Assembly: GCA_023838465.1 (NCBI GenBank)
Contig: JAIVEQ010000019.1
Location: 1 to 64,000, forward strand
Direction: 5' to 3'
Origin: Candidatus Thiodiazotropha sp.
Lineage (GTDB): Bacteria; Pseudomonadota; Gammaproteobacteria; Chromatiales; Chromatiaceae
Length of the DNA stretch: 64,000 nt
The notes under the pieces were generated by a model. It was not told where the DNA came from, did no database searches, and worked only from the letters and a program-made list of their open reading frames with translations. Of the stretch, positions 7,895-18,192 are shown piece after piece. Numbering within the stretch: position 1 is the first letter of the stretch; each line of letters begins with the position of its first letter. The position numbers and the translations under genes are program-made.

Positions 7895-9931
7895 TTATGC
7901 ATGTTGACTTGCTGTCAGTTGCCTTTGAACGTTGGCTGGGACTGCTTCATAGTGGCTGAACTCGATAGCGTAGTTACCTTCACCCCCCGTGATCGCTTTG
8001 AGATGAGTTGCATAGCCCTCCAATTCAGCTAAAGGTGCATGGCCTTTGATAATCAACATATTGTTATGTCCCGATTCTGTACCGCTGATCTGACCACGTC
8101 GTCCGGCCAAGTCACCCGTCAAGTCTCCCATAAAGCTGTCCGGGGTTGTGATCGATATTTCCACGATAGGCTCCAGAATCACCGGACCGGCATTATCAAC
8201 GGCTTCCAGAAAGGCCTTTTTACCCGCAGTGACAAAGGCGATCTCCTTGGAATCAACTGCATGGTACTTTCCATCATAGATGGTGACCCGGATATCCTGC
8301 ATGGCAAAGCCGCCGATCGCTCCTTCCTCCATGGCATGTCGAATACCCTTTTCAATGGCAGGTATAAACTGTCCCGGGATAGCGCCACCGACTACCTGAT
8401 TGACATACTCAAAACCTTCTCCTCGGTCGAGCGGTTCAATCCGTAGATAGACCTCGCCGAATTGGCCGGCGCCACCGGTCTGCTTTTTATGTCGATAATG
8501 TGCCTCTGCCTTACGCGTGATGGTCTCACGGTAGGCGATGCTGGGTGGGTGGGTTTCCACATCCACACTGTATTTGTTTTTTATCTGTTGCAGTAACACA
8601 TCAAGATGCAGTTCACCAAGACCACGCATCACTGTTTCATTCAGGCTGACATTGTGTTCAACATGGAAACAGGGATCTTCATCTTCCAGCTTATGTAAAG
8701 CATCACTCAACTTCTGCTCATCGCCTCGCTTGGCCGTGGTGATAGCAAGCCCAAACAGCGGTAGGGGGCACTCGATAGAGCGCAAGTGGTGGTGATCCTC
8801 ATCATGGGAGTCGTGTAGGACTGCGTCAAAATGGATATCTTCAATCCTTGCAACAGCACATATATCACCGGGAACAGCCTGCCTCATCTCATCCTGCTCT
8901 TTTCCCTGCAGTCTGAACAGGTGATTAACCTTGAAGGGTTTGCGTGCATCACCAATGAAGAGTTGAGCATTGGTTTCCAACGTCCCCTGGTGAACACGGA
9001 ATATACCCAGCTTGCCACGGTAGGGGTCGTTCATCACCTTAAAGACATGACCAATAACATGCTTTTGGGGGTCAGGTGATACCTCGACCGGTTTCATGTT
9101 GGCACCTTCTCCCTTCATGAAGGGGGGAGGATTGCCTTCCGTAGGATCCGGCATCAGCCGAGCACAAAGTGTCAACAATTCATCGATTCCAGCACCATTT
9201 TCCACGGATGTAAAACAGACAGGTATCAAGTGTCCTTCACGTAATGCCTTTTCAAAGGGGTCGTGTAGTTGTTCAGGTTGTAGAGCTTCCCCTTGTTCCA
9301 GATAGAGTTCCATAAGTGTTTCATCAACCTCAACCACCTGATCGATCATATTGTCGTGCGCTTGCGTGACCGAGGAGAAATCTGTCGGATCCCCACCTGG
9401 CTGAAAAAAACAGTCGATGACTTTTTTTCCATTCTCTGCAGGCAGATTGATGGGTAAACACTCCTTGCCAAAGGTCTCTTGCAGGTTTTTGAGCAATTTG
9501 GCGTAATCGACACCCGGCATATCGATTTTATTGATGATGATGAGACGGCAGAGATTTCTTCGCTTAGCTGCATCCATCATATTATGGGTAACTGGCTCGA
9601 TACCCGTGGTGGCATTGACGATGACTGCAGCTGTTTCCACCGCCGGGAGGATGCTGATGCCACGTCCCAGAAAATCGGCGTACCCGGGGGTATCGATCAG
9701 ATTCACCTGCTTACCTTCACGGCTTAGGTGGGTAATGGCAATATCCAAAGAGTGCTGAAGCTCTTTCTCCAGATCATCGTAATCACAGATAGTATCGCCT
9801 CGATCGATACTACCCGTGCTACCGATCATGCCACTGTGATGTAGTAGCGATTCGATCAGGCTGGTCTTACCAGCGCCGGCATGCCCTACTAGGGCGATAT
9901 TTCGAATGTCGTGGGTTGAATAACTGGCCAT
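7895..9931 (-). CDS. Elongation factor G-like GTPase (EF-G2 type)
   Basis: A 678-aa translational GTPase with G1 GHAGAGKTS, G3 DTPGYADF and G4 NKID, an EF-G domain II (FKVMNDPYRGKLG), domain III (AITTAKRGDEQKLS), domain IV (ETITRKAEAHYRHKKQTGG) and domain V (PDSFMGDLTGDLAGRRGQISG). It belongs to the shorter second EF-G group that often occurs as a solitary gene beside the canonical fusA of the str operon. No rpsL, rpsG or tuf is adjacent, which supports the paralogue reading. Known members vary between translocation, recycling and stress roles. It is preceded by 290 bp of non-coding sequence and ends at a strong terminator. Confidence 0.88.
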   Translation of the reverse strand: MASYSTHDIRNIALVGHAGAGKTSLIESLLHHSGMIGSTGSIDRGDTICDYDDLEKELQHSLDIAITHLSREGKQVNLIDTPGYADFLGRGISILPAVETAAVIVNATTGIEPVTHNMMDAAKRRNLCRLIIINKIDMPGVDYAKLLKNLQETFGKECLPINLPAENGKKVIDCFFQPGGDPTDFSSVTQAHDNMIDQVVEVDETLMELYLEQGEALQPEQLHDPFEKALREGHLIPVCFTSVENGAGIDELLTLCARLMPDPTEGNPPPFMKGEGANMKPVEVSPDPQKHVIGHVFKVMNDPYRGKLGIFRVHQGTLETNAQLFIGDARKPFKVNHLFRLQGKEQDEMRQAVPGDICAVARIEDIHFDAVLHDSHDEDHHHLRSIECPLPLFGLAITTAKRGDEQKLSDALHKLEDEDPCFHVEHNVSLNETVMRGLGELHLDVLLQQIKNKYSVDVETHPPSIAYRETITRKAEAHYRHKKQTGGAGQFGEVYLRIEPLDRGEGFEYVNQVVGGAIPGQFIPAIEKGIRHAMEEGAIGGFAMQDIRVTIYDGKYHAVDSKEIAFVTAGKKAFLEAVDNAGPVILEPIVEISITTPDSFMGDLTGDLAGRRGQISGTESGHNNMLIIKGHAPLAELEGYATHLKAITGGEGNYAIEFSHYEAVPANVQRQLTASQHA

Positions 9932-10161
9932 TTTGACTCCTATCAGCAGAAAACGCAGGCAAGCTACGCGTATTGATGGAAGGTATCGGCAAAAGGATAT
10001 TTATTTTCTTTTGGTTAAGCCAGTATATCAATCAGAGCAGGGCAGTTGTTGAGTTTAAGCAGGAAAATGGCATAAAAGTGGTTTTTGTAAGCTGCAGGCA
10101 GATTAAATGGAGGTTGGTTTTCTCAAATTAAGAACTGAGATTCAGCTACCCGTTTCAACTT

Positions 10162-10193
10162 CCTGATATTCCGGCTTGAGCCGGAATATCAGG
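10162..10193. repeat. Perfect 15-bp inverted repeat after ccmI
   Basis: CCTGATATTCCGGCT and its exact complement flank a 2-nt centre. It lies just beyond the end of the ccm operon and could act as its terminator or 3' stabiliser. No T run follows on either strand, so a REP-like palindromic element is also possible. The rest of 9932-10225 shows no gene. Confidence 0.6.
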
Positions 10194-10225
10194 ATTGCAG
10201 GCATGTTGTGAAATTCTATATGCTG

Positions 10226-11518
10226 TTATGGATGGACCGAGTTAATGACAACCCGAACGGTCTCTGATTGGCCTGGACTGACTGGTTTAATCTCACCTTC
10301 AAGATCGCCACTCTGAGCAGAGGGATTACCCGATAGGGATACACGCGCTCCCACGACCACTTCGGGAAAGCCGGATAGTTTCATCTGCGGCATCATCGCC
10401 ATACTGTCATCCAACTTAATGGAGAGTGGTAGATCACTCACTTTTTTTCTTACTGCGGCAAGGGGCATGGGGGGACCGCTAAGGGCTTTGGCATAGACAA
10501 ATACCAGATCACCAGGTTTTGCCTTCGCCTGTAATTCGGGGGAGAGAGAGATCTCTACCTGTAGGGATTTTGAGCTGTTCGCAACAGCTTTGCTGGAAGC
10601 AGGTTTTTTTGCTTGAACAATATTAGGCAGTGGGGCTTCATCCGGGGCTAGACCCAGTTTCGAACGGACATCGTCAAGTGCGTCGTTGACCGACTCTAGC
10701 TCAGCGCTCTGGGGTTGAAGCATGACTTTTAATGCCTCCCAGCGTTCAATAGCTGACTTGAATTCCGACCGTTGGTAGGCGAGGATGCCTGAAATCCATA
10801 GGACATTGGGGTTGTTCGGCTCTAGCTGGTAGGCCTTATCGATCATGGGTGCCGCTCGACCGCTGAAATCATTGCCGTTTGTCGAAGCAATTGCTTCAGA
10901 ATAAGCAAGCAGTAGGGCAACATTTTGATCATTCAACTGTATGGCACGCTGGTAGGCATTGATTGCAGCAGATGGATTATTCATTGCCATGTAGCTACGA
11001 CCCAGCATCACCCAACCTTCCTGATTTTCAGGCTGCTCCTGCAGCTTAGCTGCCAGACGTTTTACCAATTCCTCCATCGGAGGTAAATTTTGGGTATTTC
11101 CAGGCTGCGACTGTGTGGGAGAAGCCTTGGTGGGCATACCACTTGGTTGTTCGGCCAAGCGCTGGATGATTTCCGGGGAACCAATAGTCTGGTAGAGAAA
11201 AAAAGCGACTAATGGAATCAGCAGAGCGGAAAGTGCCATGTTACGGCCCGATACGGCTGTCTCTGTTGTCTTTTGTTCACTGGATATATCAGTGAGCAAC
11301 TCTTTTTCCAGGTCTTTACGCGCAGCGTCATAGCGGTTCTGTTCCAGGATGCCGGCTTCCAGGTCACTATCCAATTCTGCGAGTTGTTGCTTGAAAACAG
11401 AAAGATTAAGTTCGTTGGTTGTGACACCTGTTTCAACATGCTTTCGCAATAATGGCAACGCAACAAAGGCCATGGCCAGGACAATCAGCCCGGCAATAAT
11501 TATCCAAAATAGGGTCAT
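10226..11518 (-). CDS. ccmI: CcmI, cytochrome c biogenesis TPR protein
   Basis: A 430-aa membrane-anchored apocytochrome chaperone. Two N-terminal membrane segments (residues 1-25 and about 90-112) flank a cytoplasmic coiled region (NLSVFKQQLAELDSDLEAG), the pattern of CcmI. TPR-like repeats follow in the periplasm (VMLGRSYMAMNNPSAAINAYQ and two further copies to about residue 270). The C-terminal domain from about 300 has the LVFVYAKA and VVGARVSLSGN elements of the CcmH/CcmI C-terminus. It is last in the operon and overlaps the ccmH stop. In E. coli this part is fused to CcmH; here the two are separate. Confidence 0.92.
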   Translation of the reverse strand: MTLFWIIIAGLIVLAMAFVALPLLRKHVETGVTTNELNLSVFKQQLAELDSDLEAGILEQNRYDAARKDLEKELLTDISSEQKTTETAVSGRNMALSALLIPLVAFFLYQTIGSPEIIQRLAEQPSGMPTKASPTQSQPGNTQNLPPMEELVKRLAAKLQEQPENQEGWVMLGRSYMAMNNPSAAINAYQRAIQLNDQNVALLLAYSEAIASTNGNDFSGRAAPMIDKAYQLEPNNPNVLWISGILAYQRSEFKSAIERWEALKVMLQPQSAELESVNDALDDVRSKLGLAPDEAPLPNIVQAKKPASSKAVANSSKSLQVEISLSPELQAKAKPGDLVFVYAKALSGPPMPLAAVRKKVSDLPLSIKLDDSMAMMPQMKLSGFPEVVVGARVSLSGNPSAQSGDLEGEIKPVSPGQSETVRVVINSVHP

Positions 11519-11994
11519 TGATTAACGTCTCTGTTGTCGGTCGACTGCTTCAAAAGGTTGTTGAGTCGTTGTTGTTCTTCTGCCGATAGTTCAGTCTCTT
11601 GGGTGCGGCTCTTACGTTTTAGGATACGAAAAAGAACTACGCTGCCAATGAGAAAGACGATCAGTGGGCCGAACCAGATGGCATAAGTGGTTGGCTTGAG
11701 CGGTGGATTATATAAAACAAAATCACCGTAACGGGATACCATGAATTCAATAATCTCATCCTTGTTTTGACCCTGCTTCATCATGTCGTAAATTTCGTTT
11801 CTCAGATCAACGGCAAGTTCTGCATTTGAGCCTGCCAAGGATTCATTCTGGCATACCAGACAACGCATCTCTTCGATGATGGCACGGAAATCTTCACCCT
11901 GGCTGGGGTTTTCGAAGGAGTATTCAGCCAGAGTGGCAGCATTCAGAGATGGCAGGCTGACGATAAGGAGCAGGGTTAGAAAAAAAACACGCAC
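11515..11994 (-). CDS. ccmH: CcmH, apocytochrome c thioreduction protein
   Basis: A 159-aa periplasmic thioreductase with a signal sequence to about residue 19, the defining redox motif RCLVCQN, the following SNAELAVDLRNEI helix, and a C-terminal membrane anchor (IWFGPLIVFLIGSVVLF). It reduces the heme-attachment cysteines of apocytochromes together with CcmG. The stop overlaps the ccmI start and the gene begins 5 bp after ccmG. Confidence 0.94.
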   Translation of the reverse strand: MRVFFLTLLLIVSLPSLNAATLAEYSFENPSQGEDFRAIIEEMRCLVCQNESLAGSNAELAVDLRNEIYDMMKQGQNKDEIIEFMVSRYGDFVLYNPPLKPTTYAIWFGPLIVFLIGSVVLFRILKRKSRTQETELSAEEQQRLNNLLKQSTDNRDVNQ

Positions 11995-11999
11995 GAGTC

Positions 12000-12539
12000 T
12001 TATCCTTTATGCTTTAAATCTTCAATCATGGGTAGAAGGGTCTCATTGAACAGCGTCATGGTCATCGGACCTGCATGTTTGTAATGAATGATACCCTTGC
12101 TGTCCACAAGAAATGTTTCTGGTGCACCGTAGACGCCAAGGTCAATGGCAGTGCGTCCCTTCTTGTCAAAAATATTGATAGTGTAGGGATCCCCAAGTTG
12201 GCGCAACCAAGCCTGTGCCTTGTCCCGTTCATCCTTCCAGTTAAGGCCTACAATATCCACCTTGCCGCTACGCGACAGACGCACCAGTGTCTCATGTTCA
12301 GCCCGGCAGGAGACACACCAGGTTGCCCAGACATTCAGTAAATAGACTTTGCCGTTCAGGTCTACTTTATTGACGATGGTCTCTGCATTTTCCACGGTTG
12401 GTAGGGAAAACTCAGGAATCGGCTTACCGATAAGTGGGGAGGGTATCTCCCGCGGATTCAGACCCAGACCTTTGAACAGAAAGGCTGCGATAATCGCAAA
12501 GATAAACAGTGGTATGGAGTAGCGCAGATAGCGGTTCAT
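12000..12539 (-). CDS. ccmG: CcmG/DsbE thioredoxin-like protein
   Basis: A 179-aa thioredoxin-fold protein anchored by an N-terminal helix (LFIFAIIAAFLF). The active site is WATWCVSCRAE (C75, C78). The GVYGAPETFLVDSKG segment contains the cis-proline. It supplies electrons for heme attachment in the periplasm. The start at 12539 (MNRYLRY) is chosen over the open frame to 12650 because it gives the usual N-terminus and lies 7 bp after the ccmF stop. Confidence 0.93.
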   Translation of the reverse strand: MNRYLRYSIPLFIFAIIAAFLFKGLGLNPREIPSPLIGKPIPEFSLPTVENAETIVNKVDLNGKVYLLNVWATWCVSCRAEHETLVRLSRSGKVDIVGLNWKDERDKAQAWLRQLGDPYTINIFDKKGRTAIDLGVYGAPETFLVDSKGIIHYKHAGPMTMTLFNETLLPMIEDLKHKG

Positions 12540-12546
12540 TACTGGA

Positions 12547-14544
12547 TTATCTCCCAGAAACAGCAGGCGCCACGCCAGCGGTATTGACGGCTTCGGCAGA
12601 TCGCACACGGGCAGTACGGTATCGTCGATCAGTGATGGCAAGAATACCACCCAGTCCCATTAGCACTCCGCCTAGCCATATCCAGCGGACATAGGGTTTG
12701 TAGTAGAGCCGCAAGCTCCAATCGCCACCACCCAAGGGCTCACCGAGCGAGACATAGAGATCGCGGGTGAAACCCCAGTCGATTGCTGCTTCAGTCATCG
12801 GTCTGGTCTGGACAAAATAGGTGCGCTTTTCAGGTTCCAGGGTGGCTATGTGTTCACCGTCTTTGGTTACCTGGAAGCGGCCTCGATTGGCGTTGTAGTT
12901 GGGACCTGCTATCTGGTTGACACCTTCAAACAGAAACTCATGACCGGCGATTTCACTCACATCGCCCGGACTCATGCGAACATCGTTCTCATAGCCAAAA
13001 TTGCTGACCATGGTGATACCGACAATAAACACAGCAACGCCCAAATGGGCGAGGAGCATGCCGTAATAGCTGCGTCCGCCTGATTTGAAATCGACCCAGA
13101 AACCTGCAAAACCATGCTTGTGCTTCAGGCGATCCCGGAGATTGACCAAATGAGCCGTTGCGACCCACATGGCGAGACCCATACCCAGTCCAACCAGCCA
13201 GTTACCACCAGAAAAGACAGGTAGCAAGCTCAGCAAGCCAAACAACAAGCTGATGACAAACGCAACACGTAGCTGTTTTACTAACAGAGATGGCTCTGCA
13301 TGCTTCCAGCGGGAGAGTGAGCCGATACCCATGAGTAGAGCAAGAAAGGGCGTTGTAAGCAGAAACATCTTATTGAACCAGGGAAATCCTACTGAGATCT
13401 TGCCCAGTTCGAGTGCATCGTAGATCAGGGGGGCGAGGGTGCCCAACAGCACCAAAGCGGCAAACACTGACAGCAGCAGATTATTACCCAACAAAAAGGT
13501 CTCACGGGAAATCAGATCAAAACGTCCTCCACCTGAGATATAGGGTGCACGCCAGGTATATAGCAGCAGTGACCCGCCGATGACCACCAGAAGGAAGATC
13601 AGAATGAAGACGCCCCGTGCTGGATCTGAAGCAAATGAGTGTACTGATGTCAGCACACCTGAACGTACCAGGAATGTTCCTAGCAGGCTCAATGAAAATG
13701 CTGAGATGGCCAGCAGTACGGTCCAGCTCTTGAAGGCACCGCGCTTTTCGGTGACCGCCAGGGAGTGAATTAAGGCAGTGCCAACCAACCAGGGCAAGAA
13801 GGAGGCATTTTCAACCGGGTCCCAGAACCACCAGCCACCCCAACCCAATTCGTAGTAAGCCCACCAGCTACCGAGGACAATACCTAAGGTCAGAAAGACC
13901 CAGGCGACTGTAGTCCAAGGGCGTGACCAACGTGCCCAGGAAGCATCCAGTCGTCCACCCAGCAGCGCGGCAATGGCAAAAGCGAAGGCGACAGAGAAAC
14001 CGACATAACCCATGTAGAGCATAGGGGGATGGATCGCAAGCCCAAGATCCTGGAGCATCGGATTTAGTTCACCACCTTCGAAGGGTACAGGGAATGTCCG
14101 ATCAAATGGGTTGGAGGTCAGCAGCATGAAGAGCAGAAAACCGATACTGATCATGCCCATCACTGAGAGTACTCGAGAAACCATTTCCAGTGGCAGGTTG
14201 CGACTGAAGCTGGCAATGGCGACACTCCAGGCAGCAAGCAGGAACGCCCACAGAAGCAGGGAGCCTTCATGGGCACCCCATACCGCTGAGATCTTATACA
14301 TGTCGGGCAGTTTGGTATTGCCGTGCTGAGCGACATAGATAACGGAAAAGTCATTTGCCAAAAAGGCATTGGTCAGAATAATCAGAGAGATGCTGAGAAA
14401 TACAAACTGACCCCACGCCAGGGTGCGTGATGCAGCCATCCAGGAGGTCGTACGGGTATAGGAGCCAACAAGGGGAACCACTGCCTGAGTAACCGCCAGG
14501 CAGAGTGACAGGATGAGTGCAAAGTGCCCTAGTTCAGGAATCAT
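12547..14544 (-). CDS. ccmF: CcmF, heme lyase subunit
   Basis: A 665-aa polytopic membrane protein with the tryptophan-rich heme-handling motif [18 protein letters not shown]. About 15 hydrophobic segments and the conserved HGTKL-like periplasmic loop [23 protein letters not shown] are visible. It joins heme from CcmE to apocytochrome c in complex with CcmH and CcmI. Overlaps ccmE by 4 bp. Confidence 0.96.
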   Translation of the reverse strand: MIPELGHFALILSLCLAVTQAVVPLVGSYTRTTSWMAASRTLAWGQFVFLSISLIILTNAFLANDFSVIYVAQHGNTKLPDMYKISAVWGAHEGSLLLWAFLLAAWSVAIASFSRNLPLEMVSRVLSVMGMISIGFLLFMLLTSNPFDRTFPVPFEGGELNPMLQDLGLAIHPPMLYMGYVGFSVAFAFAIAALLGGRLDASWARWSRPWTTVAWVFLTLGIVLGSWWAYYELGWGGWWFWDPVENASFLPWLVGTALIHSLAVTEKRGAFKSWTVLLAISAFSLSLLGTFLVRSGVLTSVHSFASDPARGVFILIFLLVVIGGSLLLYTWRAPYISGGGRFDLISRETFLLGNNLLLSVFAALVLLGTLAPLIYDALELGKISVGFPWFNKMFLLTTPFLALLMGIGSLSRWKHAEPSLLVKQLRVAFVISLLFGLLSLLPVFSGGNWLVGLGMGLAMWVATAHLVNLRDRLKHKHGFAGFWVDFKSGGRSYYGMLLAHLGVAVFIVGITMVSNFGYENDVRMSPGDVSEIAGHEFLFEGVNQIAGPNYNANRGRFQVTKDGEHIATLEPEKRTYFVQTRPMTEAAIDWGFTRDLYVSLGEPLGGGDWSLRLYYKPYVRWIWLGGVLMGLGGILAITDRRYRTARVRSAEAVNTAGVAPAVSGR

Positions 14545-15008
14545 TGAACGCTTACCTGTGACTGCATCTTGTTTACCCCGTCGTCATGGGCGGTTTTCAG
14601 GGATGCGGCGACTTCCGGTGGCATGTAGTTCTCGTCATGCTTAGCCAACACTTCACTGGCAACGAAAATGCCATCCTGATTCAGTTGCCCCATGGCAACA
14701 ATGCCCTGACCTTCACGGAATAGGTCAGGCAGAATGCCCGTGTATTCCACTGTCACTGCTTCGGCGTTATCTGTAACAGAGAATGCAGTGGTGAGGCCAT
14801 CGGGTTTACGTTTGACACTATCTGTCTCTACCAGGCCACCTATACGAAAGGGGTGTGCGGTCGGGGCCTTACCTTCAGCTACTTCAGAAGGCGAGAAGAA
14901 GAACATGAGGTTTTCATCAAATGCATTGAGGGCCAGCCAGGTGGCAACGCCAATACCTGCAACCATCAGGCCGATGAGAGTCAGTCGTTTCTTACGGATA
15001 GGGTTCAT
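14541..15008 (-). CDS. ccmE: CcmE heme chaperone
   Basis: A 155-aa periplasmic chaperone with one N-terminal membrane segment (residues 8-28) and an OB-fold domain. The covalent heme ligand motif [10 protein letters not shown] carries His124 and Tyr128. It receives heme from CcmABCD and passes it to CcmF. Its ATG overlaps the ccmD stop in ATGA. Confidence 0.95.
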   Translation of the reverse strand: MNPIRKKRLTLIGLMVAGIGVATWLALNAFDENLMFFFSPSEVAEGKAPTAHPFRIGGLVETDSVKRKPDGLTTAFSVTDNAEAVTVEYTGILPDLFREGQGIVAMGQLNQDGIFVASEVLAKHDENYMPPEVAASLKTAHDDGVNKMQSQVSVQ

Positions 15009-15172
15009 TTTGGCTCTTTCCTGGCCCGGCGTATTTTCCGGGCAATATCAGTTAAAACGCGTTTACGTTGACGCATAGGCGCTATGATGTTGGCCACTAA
15101 GATGACCAATGCCAACAGAAAGGAGGGCCAGACATAGACGGCATAACCGCCCATCGCGAAGAATTCGCTCAT
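15005..15172 (-). CDS. ccmD: CcmD, small heme exporter subunit
   Basis: A 55-aa protein starting [17 protein letters not shown], then one membrane segment and a strongly basic tail ([16 protein letters not shown]). This is the classic CcmD plan: a single helix that holds holo-CcmE release together with CcmABC. It overlaps ccmC at its start and ccmE at its stop, both as ATGA, so the operon is translationally coupled here. Confidence 0.93.
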   Translation of the reverse strand: MSEFFAMGGYAVYVWPSFLLALVILVANIIAPMRQRKRVLTDIARKIRRARKEPK

Positions 15173-15915
15173 TTGACCTCCTGTTCAACCATTTCCTGCA
15201 CCCAACGGGTATTGCGCTCGCGCTCGACAATTTCCGCCCGCGCGCGCATTAAGACCACGGCACCATAGTAAAGTTTAAAAGAGATGGCCATGATTAACAG
15301 TGGCATCAGCATGCTCATATCCATCGAAGGTTTATCGAATTTGGTGATCGAAGCGGGTTGGTGCAAGGTGTTCCACCATTCGACCGAATAATGAATGATG
15401 GGGATGTTGACAACACCTACAAGTGCCAGGATGGAGACCGCGCGTGCTGCGACACGTTTGTCTTCGATCGCGCTATGCAGGGCGATAATCCCAAGATAGA
15501 GAAACAGCAGCAGCAATTCAGCGGTGAGACGTGCATCCCAAACCCACCATGCCCCCCACATGGGCTTGCCCCATAGCGATCCCGTAGCCAGGGCCAGAAA
15601 GGTGAATGATGCCCCGACAGTGGCGCTACTGATCACCACAACCTCAGTCATCTTGATACGCCAGACCAGGCTGATCAGACCGGAGACAGCCATTACAACG
15701 TAGATAAACATCGACATCCAAGCCGCAGGTACATGGATGTACATAATGCGATAGCTTTCACCCTGCTGATAGTCAGCCGGAGCGACAAACAGGCCGTAGT
15801 AGAGGCCTACCAACAGCGTGATCAAGAAGCTGGTCATGAACCAGGGAATCATTTTGCCCGCCACGCTGTAGAAGTAGCGTGGAGAACCCATTTGATGAAA
15901 GAAACGTATGATCAT
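15169..15915 (-). CDS. ccmC: CcmC, heme exporter/handling protein
   Basis: A 248-aa six-helix membrane protein with the heme-binding WGAWWVWDARLTAELLLLF motif and flanking histidines (YIHVPAAWMS, IIHYSVEWWNTLHQ). It attaches heme to CcmE. A 1-nt gap separates it from the ccmB stop. Confidence 0.96.
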   Translation of the reverse strand: MIIRFFHQMGSPRYFYSVAGKMIPWFMTSFLITLLVGLYYGLFVAPADYQQGESYRIMYIHVPAAWMSMFIYVVMAVSGLISLVWRIKMTEVVVISSATVGASFTFLALATGSLWGKPMWGAWWVWDARLTAELLLLFLYLGIIALHSAIEDKRVAARAVSILALVGVVNIPIIHYSVEWWNTLHQPASITKFDKPSMDMSMLMPLLIMAISFKLYYGAVVLMRARAEIVERERNTRWVQEMVEQEVK

Positions 15916-15916
15916 A

Positions 15917-16600
15917 TCAACTCAGACTGATTCTCAATGAAGCGGCAGTGGCCATTGGTGCCAATACCAGGGAGCCCACCAGCATGGCGGATAATATCGA
16001 CAGTTGCGCTGTCGTCGGTATGCCGACAATAGCAGTTTTGACTGCATCGGTGGCAAAGATCAAGACCGGCACATAGAGGGGCAGGACCAGGATTGAAAGA
16101 ATCACTCCGCCTCGACGTAGACCAACCGTCAGAGCCACCCCCACAGAGCCTATTAGGCTGAGTACCGGCGTACCCAGTATCAGGGTCAGCATCAGCGTGG
16201 GAATGGCGGACGCTGGAATATTCAGCAGTACCGCTAACAAGGGGGCCACAATAAAAAGTGGTAGTCCAGTGACCAGCCAGTGGGCCAATATCTTGGCGAG
16301 CACAAGGATAGAAACCGGGTGGGCGCTCAACATAAACTGTTCCAGGGAGCCGTCGTCATAGTCAGAGCGAAACATGCTGTCCAGAGAGAGCAGGGCGGCA
16401 AGTAGAGCCGCCACCCAGATTACACCCGGCCCAACCGCTTCGATCAGTTTTGCATCATTGCCGATGCCTAAAGGAAACATGGCGGTGACCAATACAAAAA
16501 ACAGCATCGGATTGACTAATTCCGCACGACGACGGTATGCCAGGACAAGATCCCGTTTCAGGAGCAGGCTAAAGGCGCTGGTGAGGGAGAGGGTGCTCAT
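15917..16600 (-). CDS. ccmB: CcmB, heme ABC exporter permease
   Basis: A 227-aa six-helix permease subunit. Typical elements are LKRDLVLAYRRRAELVNPMLFF at the N-terminus, SLDSMFRSDYDDGSLEQ and a C-terminal hydrophobic pair ending SLRISLS. It pairs with CcmA; start overlaps the ccmA stop. Confidence 0.95.
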   Translation of the reverse strand: MSTLSLTSAFSLLLKRDLVLAYRRRAELVNPMLFFVLVTAMFPLGIGNDAKLIEAVGPGVIWVAALLAALLSLDSMFRSDYDDGSLEQFMLSAHPVSILVLAKILAHWLVTGLPLFIVAPLLAVLLNIPASAIPTLMLTLILGTPVLSLIGSVGVALTVGLRRGGVILSILVLPLYVPVLIFATDAVKTAIVGIPTTAQLSILSAMLVGSLVLAPMATAASLRISLS

Positions 16601-17247
16601 CGTTCTGATAGATTGATACGTACCAGTTGAACCTCATCCCTGAAGCCAATCCGATGATGGGTCGTCATGGCAGCCATGCCTCCCCGGTTGAGGTGTCCCT
16701 CGAACAGGCGTTCCATATGTTCAATGCCTTTTCTATCGAGGGAGGTAAACGGTTCGTCCAGAATCCAGAGTTTTGCGTCTGTCACCAGCAGCCTGGCAAT
16801 CGCCAGTCGGCGTTGCTGGCCGGCTGAAAGGTTACGGGTCGGTACGTCTTCAAAACCATACAGACCCACCTGGTCCAATGCTTCTTCCAGGTCTATGCCG
16901 TCGCTTGCCTTGCCAAGTCCTTGAGCGATACGAAGATTCTCCAACGGAGTTAAGTCGAGTTTGGAGCCGTCCTTGTGACCCAGATAGGCGATATGCTCAT
17001 GAAATTCCGGTCCAAGACGAAAAATATCTTCGCCTTCCCATAGCAACTTTCCCGACTCTGGGAGCCGAATGCCACAGAGTATGCGTAACAGGGAGGTTTT
17101 ACCGCTGCCATTACGCCCTTCCAGTACCAGTGCCTGCCCCGGATTAATACCGAAGCTCAGATCCTCGAAGAGTACCCGATCATCTCGGATACACTCTAAT
17201 GACTGGGCCTCGTAGGTACCTGCTGTGTTGGTTGCTGCTGCTGTCAC
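16597..17247 (-). CDS. ccmA: CcmA, heme ABC exporter ATPase
   Basis: A 216-aa ABC ATPase with Walker A GRNGSGKTSLL, signature LSAGQQRRLAIARLL and Walker B LWILDEPFTSLD. It is the first gene of the ccmABCDEFGHI operon, which runs without interruption to 10226. ATP hydrolysis releases holo-CcmE from the CcmCD complex. The following 620 bp upstream should hold the operon promoter. Confidence 0.95.
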   Translation of the reverse strand: MTAAATNTAGTYEAQSLECIRDDRVLFEDLSFGINPGQALVLEGRNGSGKTSLLRILCGIRLPESGKLLWEGEDIFRLGPEFHEHIAYLGHKDGSKLDLTPLENLRIAQGLGKASDGIDLEEALDQVGLYGFEDVPTRNLSAGQQRRLAIARLLVTDAKLWILDEPFTSLDRKGIEHMERLFEGHLNRGGMAAMTTHHRIGFRDEVQLVRINLSER

Positions 17248-17869
17248 AAGTTTTCTGTCGTTTTATCGTTATCTACTGTACTGCAGAGCAGAAACAGCAT
17301 TTTGGCAAAGTGGACAACCATACCCGATCTCACTCCGAGGCCTCAACAAAAAATAGAGCGCGTAGTGGATATAGTCATCGAATTCGTGCGCTATGTCTGG
17401 GTTAATATTCCCAAATAGAGACATTCAGCAACAATATTGATTCCAAAGAGGGTGCTTGATTCTTTGGTAAAAACGGTACTCTGTCACGGAATAAGCGAAG
17501 ATTGATACTTAACGTACAGAAATAGTGGATTTCTGTGTGGAGCCGAGCTGGATGTCATGTAAAGAGTGCTTGTTTGTATCAGGTTGCTTGCGGGGTCCTG
17601 ATAATCACCTGTTCCTGCTCGAAACTCTGCAAATTGGGGGTCCGTTCAGCAATATCAGACGTCTGCCAAACTAATGTTAAGCAAAATGCAATAGCCAACA
17701 CAAACAGGTATTTCACCCAGTATCCCCCCGGAAATATGTGTGGTGGTGAAATGGAATGCCCTTAAGGGTCACTTTTTTGTTAGGGGGGAAATATATAGTA
17801 ATTACCCTGGGCACGCTAGTGTAGGAATGAACTGATTTTGATCTAGGTCACCAAAACCGCTGCTTATAG
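17248..17869. other. Intergenic region upstream of ccm, no convincing gene
   Basis: This stretch lies between the ccmA start and the end of the Rieske gene. On the minus strand a hydrophobic reading frame of about 40 codons (17579-17701) resembles a small membrane or signal sequence, but it has no convincing start codon or ribosome site. Plus-strand frames here read like non-coding sequence. Confidence 0.4.
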
Positions 17870-18187
17870 TCAGTTTTTTGGTCGAATAAAAATTAGATCC
17901 TGGGTGATCTTGACGGAATAAGCACCGATTGGCTCGGTTGCAGGCTCTTCCAGAGCCGTGCCATTTTTCAGGCTAAAGCGGCTGCCGTGCAAAGAGCATT
18001 TAATATTTTCCCCTTCGATGCAGCCTAGATAGAGAGAGACCTCTTCGTGACTACATAGATCGTCTACAGCGTAGATTTCACCCTCAGCATTGGCGATCAG
18101 ATAGCGATGGCCTTTGATATCGACCCGTTTCATCTTTCCGACCGGCAGCTCAGCGCAACTAGCTACCTTTATCCACTTTTCAGCCAC
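17870..18187 (-). CDS. Rieske [2Fe-2S] ferredoxin-type protein
   Basis: A 105-aa soluble Rieske-fold protein. The cluster ligands are C45-x-H47 (LCSHEEV) and C64-x2-H67 (CSLHGSRF), the spacing of the NirD/dioxygenase-ferredoxin group rather than the membrane bc1 subunit. No signal peptide or oxygenase domain is present, so it is an electron carrier or regulatory partner. It starts 5 bp after the TrpD2-like gene and is probably cotranscribed with it. Confidence 0.9.
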   Translation of the reverse strand: MAEKWIKVASCAELPVGKMKRVDIKGHRYLIANAEGEIYAVDDLCSHEEVSLYLGCIEGENIKCSLHGSRFSLKNGTALEEPATEPIGAYSVKITQDLIFIRPKN

Positions 18188-18192
18188 TATCC

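Noticed and set aside
17535-17765. 76-codon plus-strand frame upstream of the Rieske gene
   Set aside because: No ribosome site; Cys-rich random composition; not in any plausible operon.
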